This document shows, one piece after another, positions 1 to 10,463 of a stretch of 64,000 nt of DNA (its first letter is position 1; every line of letters starts with the position of its first letter). Where the stretch lies: positions 2,914,001-2,978,000 of the forward strand of contig BSBM01000865.1 of the NCBI GenBank assembly GCA_027924585.1, in the 5' to 3' direction. The notes beneath the pieces were generated by a model. That model searched no databases, was not told where the DNA came from, and worked only from the letters and a program-made list of their open reading frames with translations. This DNA is from Larix kaempferi (Eukaryota; Streptophyta; Pinopsida; Pinales; Pinaceae). A program made the position numbers and the translations under genes.

Positions 1-1106
1 CTGTAGCCATACTGCCTCACAACTAGCTGAACAGGCTGCAACATACTCTGCCTCAGCTATACGCAGTGCTACGCAGGACTGCTTCCTGCTAAACCAAGAG
101 ATCACACTTGATCCCATACTGAAGCAGCATCCAGATGTGCTCTTCCTATCTACAGCATTGCCAGCCCAATCTGAATCAACATAACCCTACAGGTTAAACT
201 TTTGATTCGCTTCATACTTGAGCCCATAATCCACTGTACCCTTCAGGTACCTCAGAACATGCTTTACAGCAACCAGGTGAACACCCCTCGGATCAGTCAG
301 GAATTGGCTCAATGTGTTCATAGCAAAGCAAATATCTGGTATCGTGTTTGTCAGGTACATCAAGGACCCAATCATATGATGATACATAAAGACATCAACC
401 GGCTCAGATGAAGCATCACATAGAAGCTTCAGGTTCGATGCCATAGGTGTGGCCATGGCCTTGCAATCCATCATCCCGAATCTCTATAGGATATCTATTG
501 TGTACTTCCCTTGACCAAGGAAGATCCCACCTGCACTCTGCCACACCCCCATACCTAGGAAATAATGCATCATTCCCAAATCTTTCATATCGAACTCGGC
601 AGCAAGCTTCCTCTTAGTATCTGCAATCAATTTGTCATCTCCTGTTACAAATAAGTCATCCACATATAGGACTAGAATCACAGGATTCCATTCCTCAACC
701 TTGTAGTAGAGGTTGGAATCCGCTTTACTCTTGGTAAAGCCCAAACTGGATAAAAACTGTCTATCCTACCATACCAAGTTCTGCACATATATGATTTCCT
801 GTCATGTGTCTCAGAACCAAGTGGCTGCTCCACATACACACCATTTTGATGTATCTTCTATTTCATCACTTTTATATTTCTCTATGCTGCCATCTGCAGC
901 ATGCTTGATCTGATAGATCCATTTGGAAGTCACAACAGACTTCCCTTCAGATCTTGGGACCACATCCCAAACATCGTTCTTCATGATCGACGGATCATGG
1001 CATTCTTCCTGTATCCTGGGAACTTCAATATCTTCAATAGATAAGTTTTGTTGCTTTGAACAAATGTTGTAGTCCTTCTTTTGTAGGTGAACGTATACGG
1101 TCTTTC
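1..1106 (-). pseudogene. Copia-A1 reverse transcriptase/RNase H remnant
   Basis: Minus-strand reading gives copia RT. The YVDD catalytic motif is visible (LYVDDLFVTG, coding near 640-665), followed by KDLGMMHYFLGM and the connection region with SLMYLTNTIPDICF and LRYLKGTVDYGLKY. The RNase H domain is cut by the window edge. Compared with Copia-A2, about 150-200 bp is missing from the fingers/palm part (around 780-900), and frame breaks separate 484-744 from 187-474. It would copy element RNA into DNA in the particle, but this copy cannot encode a whole enzyme. Confidence 0.88.
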
Positions 1107-2330
1107 CTACAAAACAAGTTAAATTGCATGATTAGAAACATCTCATAATTTTCAGAACAAATTCTTTCACATAAAGAAATATGTTATACAGTCATGCAAT
1201 TGTTTAAGCCAGTGCTTCAATACAACATTTATCCATGTTCCATAACTTTCTAGATGCCTTCCAATCTCTACCAGAACATTGTTAAGAGTTTGCACCACTC
1301 CCAACATGTCAGCAAAGAGGTTTCATTCTAGATAAGTAGCAATGGAATGTTGTATAGTGCCATAGGCCACTTACCCATTATATGCATATTAGTAGTAAAC
1401 TGTTCATTAATGCAATCATTCTAATATGCACAATACATATCCTAAGTCTAGGAACATGAGCATATACATCATTGAACAATTTTATTTAAACAAACAAATA
1501 TGCAAGAAATGATAATAGAAATACTTATCTTTGTTTGTTTGTTGGATGGACTCCCTCTGAGTCTTTGCTTCCTTGCAAGAGTTGCTGGAGTCCTAATCTG
1601 AAGTAGCTTCTTCTACACCTTTCTGTTGTGAAATGTAGAAATATGGTCAACTCCCTCTGAATATCTGCATCCTTGCAGGAACTACTGGAGTGTGCTTCTT
1701 CTTGATCTTTGCTTCCTTGCAGGGGCAACTAGAGTGTGCTCCCTCTTGATCTTTGCTTCCTGGATTACCTGTCCTTGAACTTATATTCATCCTTGGTCCC
1801 TGAGCATGCTTATTAGTATCATGATTGTGTTATCCTTGTGATCTCATACAAAATCATACATTCATTAGTATATTCTCAATACTATCAAAACACAATAATC
1901 TCAAGCATGTATAGTCATGATCATTTCAAACAGAAATAATAAGCATTAGCATTCAGGGTTTATATAGGACTCTTATGGTTAGTCATAACATGTCTAAACT
2001 TGTGATCACTCAAACCTATGACTCTTCTTGGTTAGTCATAATATTAAATAAGGTAAGACACATAATATGCATATACCCATGATTATTCAAACCTATGACT
2101 TCATGAATAAACATCATCAATCATGTCATGCGTACTAGATCCTATGATATAAGAAACACATACCTGGTCACCATATTTGCTAGTTATGTCTAGCAATGTT
2201 TTCTTGTTCTCTTCAATGATCTGCATAACTCACAAGTTAACCTTTGCAAAAACAATTTATACATACCTCTATGTGATTCATGACTATGGATGAATCTTTG
2301 TCTTCATGTCACCATGGCATGTTCAGGTTG
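1107..2330 (-). other. Intron-like non-coding block between pre-integrase and RT
   Basis: On the minus strand an acceptor-like TTGTAG/GAAAG lies at 1107 and a donor-like CAG/GTATGT at 2163, bounding 1057 nt with no sustained reading frame. Upstream are a 57-nt open segment (2164-2220) and a second AG/GT-bounded gap of 46 nt (2221-2266), which is shorter than usual plant introns. Copia-C has the same layout at 21321-22146 and 35787-36612, and Copia-A2 keeps its 3' part (5494-5744). About three or four degenerate 50-60 bp repeats sharing 'tttgcttccttgcag' lie at 1540-1760. Whether the block is spliced is unknown. Confidence 0.5.
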
Positions 2331-2740
2331 TCCCTTCAATTTGTACAATCCTCCCTCTTGCTCTCCAATCACCACTGCATCATCAATAGATTTACCCTTT
2401 GGCCACATTAGGACTTGTCCATCCACAAATGCAACCCTCATGCCTTTTGCATCCAATGCAGAGATGGAGAGAAGGTTATTCTTGAGCCCAGGTACATAAA
2501 GGACTTTTCATCTTCAAAGATTTTCCAGAATCTAGGTTGTAGGAGGCTTCACCACTTCCTTTGATTGGGTATTGATAATCATCTCCAAGTTTCACCTTAT
2601 GGGGTGATTCATGTTCAGATAGGTTCACAAAAGATTCCTTAAACCCAGTCATGCGTTTGGAATCCCCACTGTCAATTAGCCAATCATTACAACCATGGGA
2701 GATTGTACCTGTGAGAGCAGAGATTAGGACATACTCTTCT
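2290..2740 (-). pseudogene. Copia-A1 protease and pre-integrase remnant
   Basis: The minus strand encodes an aspartic-protease start with the catalytic triplet in WLIDSGDSKRMTG. It continues into the conserved copia stretch with VPGLKNNLLSI and a pre-integrase segment (QEGGLYKLKGQ). The frame differs from that of the gag segment, so a frameshift separates them. The HHCC finger and integrase core expected next are absent, and non-coding sequence follows instead. The protease would normally cleave the Gag-Pol polyprotein. Confidence 0.8.
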
Positions 2741-3629
2741 TCATTGATGAGTCATTTTCACTTTCTGCCCTAGCTTTCTTCTTTGGAGGTTCATCATCTT
2801 CGGCAGCATGAGCATGGTACCTTCTTTTGTTACCCTTCTTCTTCTTGTTGGAGTTGTTGTTGTTGTGGTTGTCCCTTTTGTTCTTGGGACATTCTGAAGC
2901 AAAGTGACCCTTCTCATTACAAGTGAAACACCTTAGATCTTTCTTGTCTTTGTGATAATGATGAGAAGATTTATTCTTGTGATGGGATGGCTCCCTCTTG
3001 AACTTGCCCTTCTTAGTGTGAGCTATGAGAGCTTGATCTTCATTTCCCATCTTTTCTTCTCTTGCCACAAGCCTTGCTTCTTCTTGAGAACATTTTTCCC
3101 ACAATCTGCTGAAGGAGATTAATTTCTTTCTGGCACAGATCCCCCGGATGAAAGAGTCCCATGACCTAGGTAGGCCATTCAAAGTGGTCATAACAATTTC
3201 ACCATTCTCGACCATTTCATCTACAGCTTCAAGTTGTTCCTTGATCTAAGAGACCTTAGAGAAATAGGATTGAATGGTTTCTCCATTCGACATCTTGACT
3301 CCTTTCAATTGATTCCGCAAGGTCATCTTCCAATTTATGTTCTTCCCTTCAAATAGCTTGGTCAAAGAGTCAAACATCTCCTTGGGTGTCTTTAGAGAAG
3401 ACACATGGGGTATGAGATGGTCTTTGATAGAATTAGCAATGATTTTATTTGCCTTGACCAAGTTCTTCTTATGCAATACCTTAGCCTCTTCATCCTCTGG
3501 GATAGGGATGTTTTCTTTTATATATGAGTCCAACTCATTCTCTTCCAAGATTAACCCAATCCTATACTTCCAAGCTCGGAAGTTATCAGCCCCTTCAAGC
3601 TTATCCTCAAGCTTGGTGTGGTGAGACAT
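2724..3629 (-). pseudogene. Copia-A1 gag with CCHC zinc knuckle
   Basis: A start at 3629 (MSHHTKLEDKLEGADNF) gives the typical copia Gag opening, with the fold motif around FRAWKYRIGLILEEN. An in-frame stop lies near 3246. Reading then resumes through LPRSWDSFIRGI to a CCHC knuckle, CFTCNEKGHFASEC (C-x2-C-x4-H-x4-C, near 2888-2935), and a Lys/Asn-rich basic tail. Gag forms the particle and the knuckle binds element RNA. The upstream Met at 3677 adds 16 residues unlike other Gag starts, so 3629 is preferred. The internal stop makes this a pseudogene. Confidence 0.85.
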
Positions 3630-4191
3630 TTTAAAGAGTACTTCAAATGGAAATAGAAAAAATTTAGGTCTTACCACTTCAAATGCTGAAAACTGGATCT
3701 GGTCCCAGATTAGGGTTTGTCGGAAAAACCCTAAAAATTCAAAATGTGAATTTCAACTTTCTGAAAGGATAGAAAGATGCGCTTTGATGAGGTGGTCAGC
3801 CTGGTGTATTCATAATTTGAGATCAGCAAAGCTTTACCCTTTAGATTTGCCTTTTTGTCCTCTCGGGTTCACTAGGGAGAGCCCTGAATTAGGGTTTGAG
3901 TTTCCCGGAGATCTACCTAGCCAAAAATCTTGATCCAAATCTCTAAACTTCGATTTTTGCAAGGAGCTTCCAGCTATGTCTTCATATTTCAAAAATTTCT
4001 ATTTTTGTGGAAACCCTATTTTTTAGGGCCAAATTTGAAAATGCTCAGAATTGAATTCTGATTGGACAGATAGATTCTCCTTGATGAGTAGAGTCAATCT
4101 ACTATACTGCTTTTCCAAAAACTATGGAGAGAAACCCAATAAACAAGAAACTCAAGTTTTCGTCACTGCAAAATGTCTTCTTCTCAGGTTA
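3630..4191 (-). other. Copia-A1 untranslated leader
   Basis: About 560 bp lies between primer site and Gag start, with no long reading frame on the element strand. This is the normal place for an RNA leader with packaging signals. No further motif is recognised. Confidence 0.6.
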
Positions 4192-4203
4192 GCTCTGATA
4201 CCA
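4192..4203 (-). promoter_or_regulatory. Primer-binding site, initiator tRNA-Met type (Copia-A1)
   Basis: The minus strand reads TGGTATCAGAGC directly next to the LTR end. This is the standard plant copia primer site, complementary to the 3' end of initiator tRNA-Met. It fixes the orientation of the element and the inner edge of the LTR. Confidence 0.9.
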
Positions 4204-4809
4204 TGTTAAATTTTGAGCATTAATTCACAATACTCTAGGATATTCACTGAGAGAATAACATATACAGTATATCAATGCAGAACAATCACAATAAGCATGA
4301 CAAGCATCACAAGAATCAAAAGCATGAGAGACAAGAGACACAGAGTTTCTGTGGGGAAAACCCTAAGGTGAAAAACCCCACAATTTTCTCAGAGATAGAG
4401 AGAGCAATGGCTCAACCAAAGTACAACCAAAATACACTGAGATAGTCTCCTAGTAGCAGATGATCCTCCTCCTCACTAGCGCGCCACTTTCTGAGTGAGA
4501 GAAGTGTGACTTTCCGAATGATCAAAATAGAGATCTCTCGATCTCTATTTATACTAACCTGTTTTCCCAGTGACCTTATGGGGCCGACTTGTTTAGCTAG
4601 GTACATCCACAATATAATATATATATTTCAGGGCCGACCCCACACATGGTGGTCTAATAACCCACCGGCAAGTACACACACTTGCGACACTTGTCAATCC
4701 ACATGACGACACTTCCTTATAGAGGAATAACACATCTCTAATAAGGGTGCAATAAATATATATGAAATACATAGATGAAATACATTCCGAAGTTACACAT
4801 ACATCAACA
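4204..4809 (-). repeat. Copia-A1 5' LTR
   Basis: On the minus strand it begins TGTTGATGTATG and ends TTTAACA, next to the primer site. It aligns with the plus-strand LTR at 8144-8778. A TATA-like element (tataaatag on the minus strand) lies near 4547-4556, followed by a GA-rich stretch. Its outer neighbour is repeat R rather than another copia sequence. Confidence 0.88.
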
Positions 4810-5490
4810 CTCAGAGCCGAGACACAATAAACAGGGAAGCTCATCCAACACAGAGGCTACAGTGGGGAAAAGTCCTCCATGCCAATAGTCAAGTAGTAAG
4901 TTAGGGTGATAAACTATAAGGTAGGTAATGGATGGACGAAGACAATGAGTAATGGAGCCAACATTAGTAAGCCAAGGTATGGTGGAATGATCACCTCTAT
5001 TCTCTCTAAGGAGGGTAAAACCGATGAGTATGAATAATGAACTTCTAAGTCTGAGTAGGGACAATAGAATATATATAATAAGATCAACCAGGTCCACATA
5101 TCTATATGATCTCCAGATCATGACACTAAATGCTAAGACATGCTATAAGAATGAATATAAAAGCAATGTAACCACAACACCATGATATACCTGTTGAGTC
5201 ATATACCTAAATGCTCATCCTCTGAACCATCATCTGTACTCTGAAACTACTACTGTGACTCTGGGCACTACTGACTGCTCTGTACAAATGGTATAATAGC
5301 TACATCGGTCATCTCTCTGAGTGTCCTGAGACTCAGTCATGGCATGGGGAATATATACTGTCCAAAATCTAATAGTAATCCATAATAGATGCTCATCTCA
5401 GCATCTCAATGTAAGGGAACTGGCTGAATAGTGTACTGGAATCAGAAAAATAATGTATGGTAGCCCGGCTACTATATATGTGATAACAGT
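4810..5490. repeat. Diverged non-coding repeat R, copy 1
   Basis: This stretch shares ordered blocks with 31225-31892: 'agagccgagacac' at the left, similar middle segments, and 'gctactat...gtgataacag' at the right. Identity is moderate with indels. No coding potential is evident. Copy 2 has extra sequence to its left where copy 1 meets the Copia-A1 LTR, so Copia-A1 probably inserted into R. The class is unknown; it may be part of an LTR or internal region of a gypsy element. Confidence 0.6.
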
Positions 5491-5744
5491 ACTGTACAAC
5501 ATTCCATTGTTGTTTATCTAGAATGAAACCTCTTTGCTAACATGTTGAGAGTTGTGCATACTCTTAACAAATGTTTTGGTAGAGATGGAAGGCATCTAGA
5601 AAGTTACGGGATATGGATAAATGTTGTATTAAAGCATTGGCTAAAGATAATTGCATGGCTGTATGACATATGTCTTTATGCATAAGAATGTGTTTTTGAA
5701 AAACTATGAGAAGTTTCTAATCATGCAATTGAATTTGACTTGTA

Positions 5745-7345
5745 GGAAAGATTGTGTACAATCACCTACAAAAGAAGGACTGCAACATTTGTTCCGGCAA
5801 CGAAGTTCAAGAAAACTATCTATTGAAGATATTGAAGAATCTGAAGTTCCCAGGATTCGGGATGCAGTAATGGAAGAATGCCATGATCAATCGATCATGA
5901 AGAATGATGTTTGGGATGTGGTCCCAAGACCAGAAGAGAAGTCTGTTGTGACTTCCAAGTGGATCTATAAGATCTAGCATGTTGTAGATGGTAGCATAGA
6001 GAAATACAAAGCGAGGTTTGTAGCTCGTGGCTTCTCCTAGAAAGAGGGAATAGACTATGAAGAGACTTTTGCTCCTGTAGCCAGATACACTTCCATCAGA
6101 ACAATACTTTCTCTGGCTGCAGTGATGAAATGGAAAATACACCAGATGGATGTCAAGACAACTTTCTTGAATGGTGTATTCGAAGAGGAAGTGTATGTGG
6201 AGCAGCCACTTGGTTTTGAGACACATGACAAGGAGTCATATGTGTGCAGATTGAAGAAAGCCTTGTATGGCTTGAAGCAAGCCCCTAGGACTTGGTATGG
6301 TAAGATAAAGAATTTTCTATCCAGTTTGGGTTTTACCAAGAGTAAAGCTGATTCCAACCTTTACTACAAAGTTGAGGAAGGCAATCCAGTGATACTACTA
6401 CTATATGTGGATGACTTGTTTGTTACAGGTGAGGATGGGTTGATTGTCGACACGAAGAGGAAGCTTATTGGTGAGTTCGGGATGAAGGACTTGGGCATGA
6501 TGCATTACTTTCTAGACATGGAGGTGTGGCAGAGTACAAATGGAATCTTCCTTGGACAAAGGAAGTATGCAGTAGAGATCCTGAAGCAGTTCGGGATGAT
6601 GGACTGCAAGGCCATGGCCACACCTATGGCATCGAACTTGAAGCTTCTGTGTGATGCTTCATCTGAGTTGGTTGATGTCACAGTGTATCGTCAGATGATT
6701 AGGTCCTTGATGTACCTAACGAACAGGAGACCAGATATTTGCTTTGCGGTGAATACATTGAGCCAGTTCCTGACGGATCCTAGACATGTTCACCTGATTA
6801 CTGTGAAGCATATTCTGAGGTACCTGAAGGGTACGGTTTATTATGGGCTCAAGTATGAAGCGAATCAAAAGTTTAACCTGGAGGGTTATGTTGATTCAGA
6901 TTGGGCAGGTAGTGCTGCAGATAGGAAGAGCACTTCTGGGTGCTACTTCAGTATGGGATCAGGTGTGATCTCTTGGTTTAGCAGAAAGTAGTCCTGCGTA
7001 GCATTGAGTACAGCCAAAGCGGAGTATGTAGCAGCTTGTTCAGCCAGTTGTGAGGCAGTATGGCTGAGGAAGCTACTGTCTGAGTTATTTGATCTCCCGT
7101 TGGATGCTACTTGTATCTATTGTGACCCGGTGTTCCATGATAAGTCGAAGCACATTGAGATCAAATATCTCTATATCACGGATATGGTGCAGAGAGGAGC
7201 AGTAAAGCTCCTATATGTTGCGACAGACGAGCAGATAGTCGATGTGTTGACCAAGCCGCTGGCCAGAGTGAAGTTTGAGTACTTCAGAGAGAGGCTTGGT
7301 GTACTTCAGAGAGAGGCTTGGTGTACTTCAGATCATGATTCCCTC
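5745..7345 (+). pseudogene. Copia-A2 reverse transcriptase/RNase H
   Basis: A nearly continuous copia RT-RNase H frame broken by stops near 5977, 6039 and 6990. Visible in order: the entry region (VWDVVPRPEEKSVVTSKWIY), palm MDVKTTFLNG, LYGLKQAPRTWY, catalytic YVDD in LLLYVDDLFVTGED, connection (SLMYLTNRRPDICF), RNase H YVDSDWAGSAADRKSTSG, then TAKAEYVAA and DVLTKPLARVKFEYF at the end. The RNase H segment after EYVAACSASCEA is shortened (around CDPVFHDKSKHIEI), losing part of the CDNQS region. It is the best-preserved polymerase in the window but not intact. Confidence 0.92.
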
Positions 7346-7387
7346 TAAGGGGAAGTGATGAGTCCAGAGACACAGATGCACATGAGC

Positions 7388-7714
7388 CATTCTCACATGG
7401 TGGTAGGTGTGTCCTCCCATGGTGCAGATATAAGGGTTGGGGCCATTCCGACATGGTTGAAGTATGTCTTCCCATGGTCGTTGATGTAAGAGTTGTGCCA
7501 TTCGAGCATGGTTGAAGTGTGTCTTCCCATGGCTGTGATATAAGTGTCGTTCCATTCCTAGCATGGTTGAAGTGTGTCTTCCCATGGCTATGGATATAAG
7601 TGTGATGCCATTCTCACATGGTTGAAGTGTCTTCCCATGGCGTAGATATAAGTGTTGAGCCTTTCACGGATGGTTGAAGTGTGTCTTCCCATGCCGATGA
7701 ATGTAAGTGCTGTG
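7388..7714 (+). repeat. Minisatellite in Copia-A2 3' untranslated region
   Basis: Six imperfect units of about 52-56 bp, each containing 'catggttgaagtgtgtcttc', 'ccatgg' and 'gatataag'. They lie between the RNase H stop and the polypurine tract. Copia-C carries unrelated arrays in the same place. Confidence 0.85.
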
Positions 7715-7785
7715 TGATGTGCATTTGGGTTGTGCTCCATGGACAATGACGGTGCTCTGAAGACGATGAGGTGACCGTATGGTAC

Positions 7786-7910
7786 ACAGGTTTTGCAGAG
7801 GCATATAATCAGTCCTGAGATGCTCTTAGAGGTTTTGCAGAGGCAGTGTAATCAGTCCTGGGAGATCTTGCAGGTTTTGCAGAGGCAGTGTAATCAGTCC
7901 TGAGGTGTAC
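7786..7910 (+). repeat. Second minisatellite in Copia-A2 3' untranslated region
   Basis: Three units of about 42 bp built on 'gttttgcagaggca' and 'taatcagtcctg'. They follow the first array by about 70 bp and precede the polypurine tract by about 230 bp. Confidence 0.85.
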
Positions 7911-8143
7911 CTACTTGTGGCTTGCTCGCAAAGATGATGAAGACCTACATGGAGGCTAGGCCTACATCCAGCATGAAAAAGGGTTGGCTCTGTAGAACTT
8001 CCTATGATGAGTAGATTAGAGATTGATTGAGATAGTAGCAGCAGTGACGATGATGCTCCGTGATCCAGCTCCAGAATTGAAGACTTGTGCATATATGTAT
8101 TGATGACTTGTGTCAAGAGAATACCTTCCTAGTTAAGAGGGAG

Positions 8144-8778
8144 TGTTGATGTATTTGTAACTTCGGAAGATATTCACTTGTATATTACATTTGTACTTTA
8201 TTGTGCCCCCAACGGAGATGTATTATTTCTCTGATTGGAAGTATTGTCATGTGTACTTGCAAGTGTCGCAAGTTATATTGTAAGTATCGTAACTTATACT
8301 TGATGGGTTATTAGACCAACTTGATGGGGTCGGCCCTGTATGAGTCATGTGGGTCAAAGGGTTATTAGACCACCCTAGAGGGGTCGACCCAGTTAGCATT
8401 ATGTTAAGTGGTTAAGTTGGGGCCGACCTAGTTGAGTAAAGGGCAAGTCAAGTTAGTGTATAAATAGAGAGTGTGTCTCTCTCATTTTACACATTCTATT
8501 ATTCACTCACTTCGCATTAGTGAGAGAGAGGAGGAGTGCGCATAAGTGGAGGAGGAGCATGCTGCTGAAGATATCTATCTCTTGGGTTTGATCATTGTGA
8601 TCCTTGTATTGATGCTTATTCTATCTCTGAGGAAGTTGCGGGGTTTTCACCTTCTTGGTTTTCCCCAGTCAAATGTTTTGTGTATCTTGTCTCTTGTCTC
8701 TTATGCTTGATATGCTGTACATGTTGTTCTTTCAGTTAAGATCCTAGATCTATTGAATTAAATGATGAAAAACTAACA
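8144..8778 (+). repeat. Copia-A2 3' LTR
   Basis: It starts TGTTGATG right after a purine run (agaggggag-like) and ends AAAACTAACA. It aligns over its length with the inverted LTR at 4204-4809. A TATA box (gtataaatagagag, about 8458-8470) and a GA-rich segment around 8519-8535 mark the likely U3/R region. Confidence 0.9.
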
Positions 8779-8882
8779 GTATGACGACAAAATCTGCTCT
8801 AATTGCTGAAATTGGGTCCTACTAGGAAACTAACAAGAGGCATAATAGATATAGGAAACCCGAAGAATGCATCCAAAAATGG

Positions 8883-9319
8883 TCAGCTTCCCAACAAAAG
8901 GAAGGTCCTTATGATGCTAGATGAGAAGCTTGCTTTTTGAAGCCATTGTAGACACCAACCCCACATGGGTATATAGTTGATAGACCAATCCCAAAGGGGA
9001 TACATAGTTGATAGACCAATCCCAAAGGGGATACATAGATACCTCAATAAGCCCAAGCCGGATATGAATCCAAGTAGCAGGAACCCAATCCTGTGGCGCA
9101 TCCAACCCAACTAGCCAATAGTCAGTCTTGTGGTCGCTAATCACAGAACCTAAAGCAGCACAAAACGTGTCCAAGGAAGCAAAGGTTCCATCAACCGAGC
9201 GCCTCTCAGTACTCATGAAAAGAAGAGGATCATCAGCAAAGTGGCTATTTACCATCAACCCATTCATCAGAGTTGCCCCCTAGCTCCTTATTTGTATGTG
9301 TTGACAACTACTTGTTGGA
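8883..9319 (-). pseudogene. LINE (L1-type) reverse transcriptase fragment with internal inversion
   Basis: The minus strand from 9267 downward encodes a non-LTR RT segment with the catalytic FADD box (VNSHFADDPLLFMS), then SLDTFCAALGSVISDHKT and the post-catalytic RYLCIPFG motif. This fits plant L1-type LINEs. The segment expected just upstream in the protein (QSCPLAPYLYVLTT, like the LINE QGxPLAPYLF block) is next to it at about 9268-9315 but on the plus strand. The 5' piece is therefore inverted relative to the 3' piece. Frameshifts and a local duplication (8956-9045) also break it. Confidence 0.75.
8956..9045. repeat. 31-bp tandem repeat inside the LINE fragment
   Basis: About three copies of a 31-bp unit containing 'gatagaccaatcccaaa' and 'ggggatacatag'. 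They repeat the part of the LINE that encodes the IPFG-like motif, shifting the frame. The last two copies are nearly identical and the leftmost is more diverged. Confidence 0.85.
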
Positions 9320-9327
9320 GTCTACAT
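9320..9327. repeat. Target-site duplication of the hAT element, left
   Basis: The 8 bases gtctacat directly precede the element and recur exactly at 10456-10463. An 8-bp duplication is the hAT hallmark. Confidence 0.93.
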
Positions 9328-10455
9328 CAGTGTTCCACGAAGTTTCAAGGATGCAGGAGCACACGAGTGGGGAAACACACATTGGGGACATGTGGAGACC
9401 ACCCCCAAATTTTAGGAAAATTTAGGGGAGGGGGGGACATCAAGGTCTTTAAAATTATTAAAAATATATAATTTATATAAATCCCACCTATTAACATATA
9501 AATTCCTCATTCCATCACCATTTACATACTAAAACTTAAAAAGTAAATAGTAAATTCATCATTGATTCATGAATCATTTATCATTTGAATATTTGAATTT
9601 CACATTGATAAATTCTAAACTTATAATACATGCACATCTTCTATTATAACTATGAATCATAGACATACACAATAGATGAAAATTTAAAATATTAAAATCA
9701 TAAAATTGAATTGTAGAGTCAAACTTGAGCGATGAGTCAAAGACTCAGTCTGAGGTCATCAATGGCAGTATCTACTTCGAGAGTTAAAAGTTAAACTGTA
9801 ACAATGGACAATGAACACTGAAAATAAAAGTAGTGAAAATAAAGTTGAAAGTATCAAAAGAGCATCAAGGAGATAGTTCCATGGATTGGTCCTCCTCATG
9901 CATCCGCTGCATGAAGCCATTAGGACTTCTCATGAGTTACCAATGGCATACCAACCAAACCATGCTCCAAACTTCGAAGTTCAAACCCCTTGCTCCAGCT
10001 TTCAAGCAATGAAATCGCTCTTCCCTTAGCAAATCGCTCCTTCCCTTTGTCAAATCGGTCCTCTCTTCTTTGTTGTCGGCCGCTTTTCTCTAAGGAAATC
10101 CATTTGCATAAGATAAGTGTTTCAAATGTGAGAATAAGGGATGGGTTGGGGTTTTAAGAGGGGTTGGGTGGGGTAGCTTTTAGGTTTATTAGTTTAATGA
10201 AACTTTTTTGTTTTTGTTTTTTTAAGTTATGAAAAAATATTGAAAATTGCGTGGGGGCATCCTTGGCGTCCCCCTTTTTGTGAGGGGGCACCTAGATGCC
10301 CCCCACCTCTTCAGGACATTCGTTGTGCGTTTCCTTGAGTTTCCGGAAAAAAAGGGACGTGGGGAAATGTTTCCCAAGGAGTCCCCAAGCCCCTGGGGTG
10401 GGAAACGAGGGGAGCGTGCCCCCAACCCCGGGGGACATCTCCCCGGGGAACACTG
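9328..10455. mobile_element. Non-autonomous hAT-type DNA transposon (1128 bp)
   Basis: The element opens with cagtgttcc and closes with its inverted complement ggaacactg. The terminal match extends to 12 of 15 bases and is flanked by a perfect 8-bp duplication. CAGTG-type ends with 8-bp duplications fit the hAT superfamily. There is no transposase frame. The left and central part is AT-rich, and the right 220 bp is unusually G/C-rich with G4-5 runs on both strands. Short open frames at 10222-10477 in these runs look like base-composition artefacts. It would need a transposase supplied in trans. Confidence 0.9.
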
Positions 10456-10463
10456 GTCTACAT
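10456..10463. repeat. Target-site duplication of the hAT element, right
   Basis: Exact copy of gtctacat directly after the terminal ggaacactg, matching 9320-9327. Confidence 0.93.

Larger units (their letters stand above)
1..4809 (-). mobile_element. Copia-A1: decayed Ty1/copia retrotransposon, cut by window start
   Basis: Read on the minus strand, the order is 5' LTR (4204-4809), initiator-Met-type primer site, leader, gag with zinc knuckle, protease and pre-integrase remnant, an intron-like non-coding block, then RT and RNase H running off the window start. This is Ty1/copia gene order, but the integrase core is missing and the RT has internal deletions. The 3' LTR lies outside the window, so the target duplication cannot be tested. 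A sister copy in opposite orientation lies at 5494-8778. The element is non-functional because of multiple stops and deletions. Confidence 0.9.
5494..8778 (+). mobile_element. Copia-A2: 5'-truncated copia retrotransposon
   Basis: This plus-strand sister of Copia-A1 begins abruptly inside the intron-like block (5494-5744 matches 1090-1340 inverted). It keeps RT and RNase H, a repeat-rich 3' untranslated region, a polypurine tract just before 8144 and the 3' LTR. Gag, protease, integrase and the 5' LTR are missing. With Copia-A1 it forms a widely spaced inverted pair around repeat R. Confidence 0.9.

Noticed and set aside
2221-2266. True 46-nt intron in Copia-A1
   Set aside because: Shorter than typical plant introns; kept only as an intron-like gap because Copia-C has a gap of equal length.
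4914-5121. Leu-rich frames suggesting a membrane protein in repeat R
   Set aside because: Not preserved in the second copy of R; the repeat appears non-coding.
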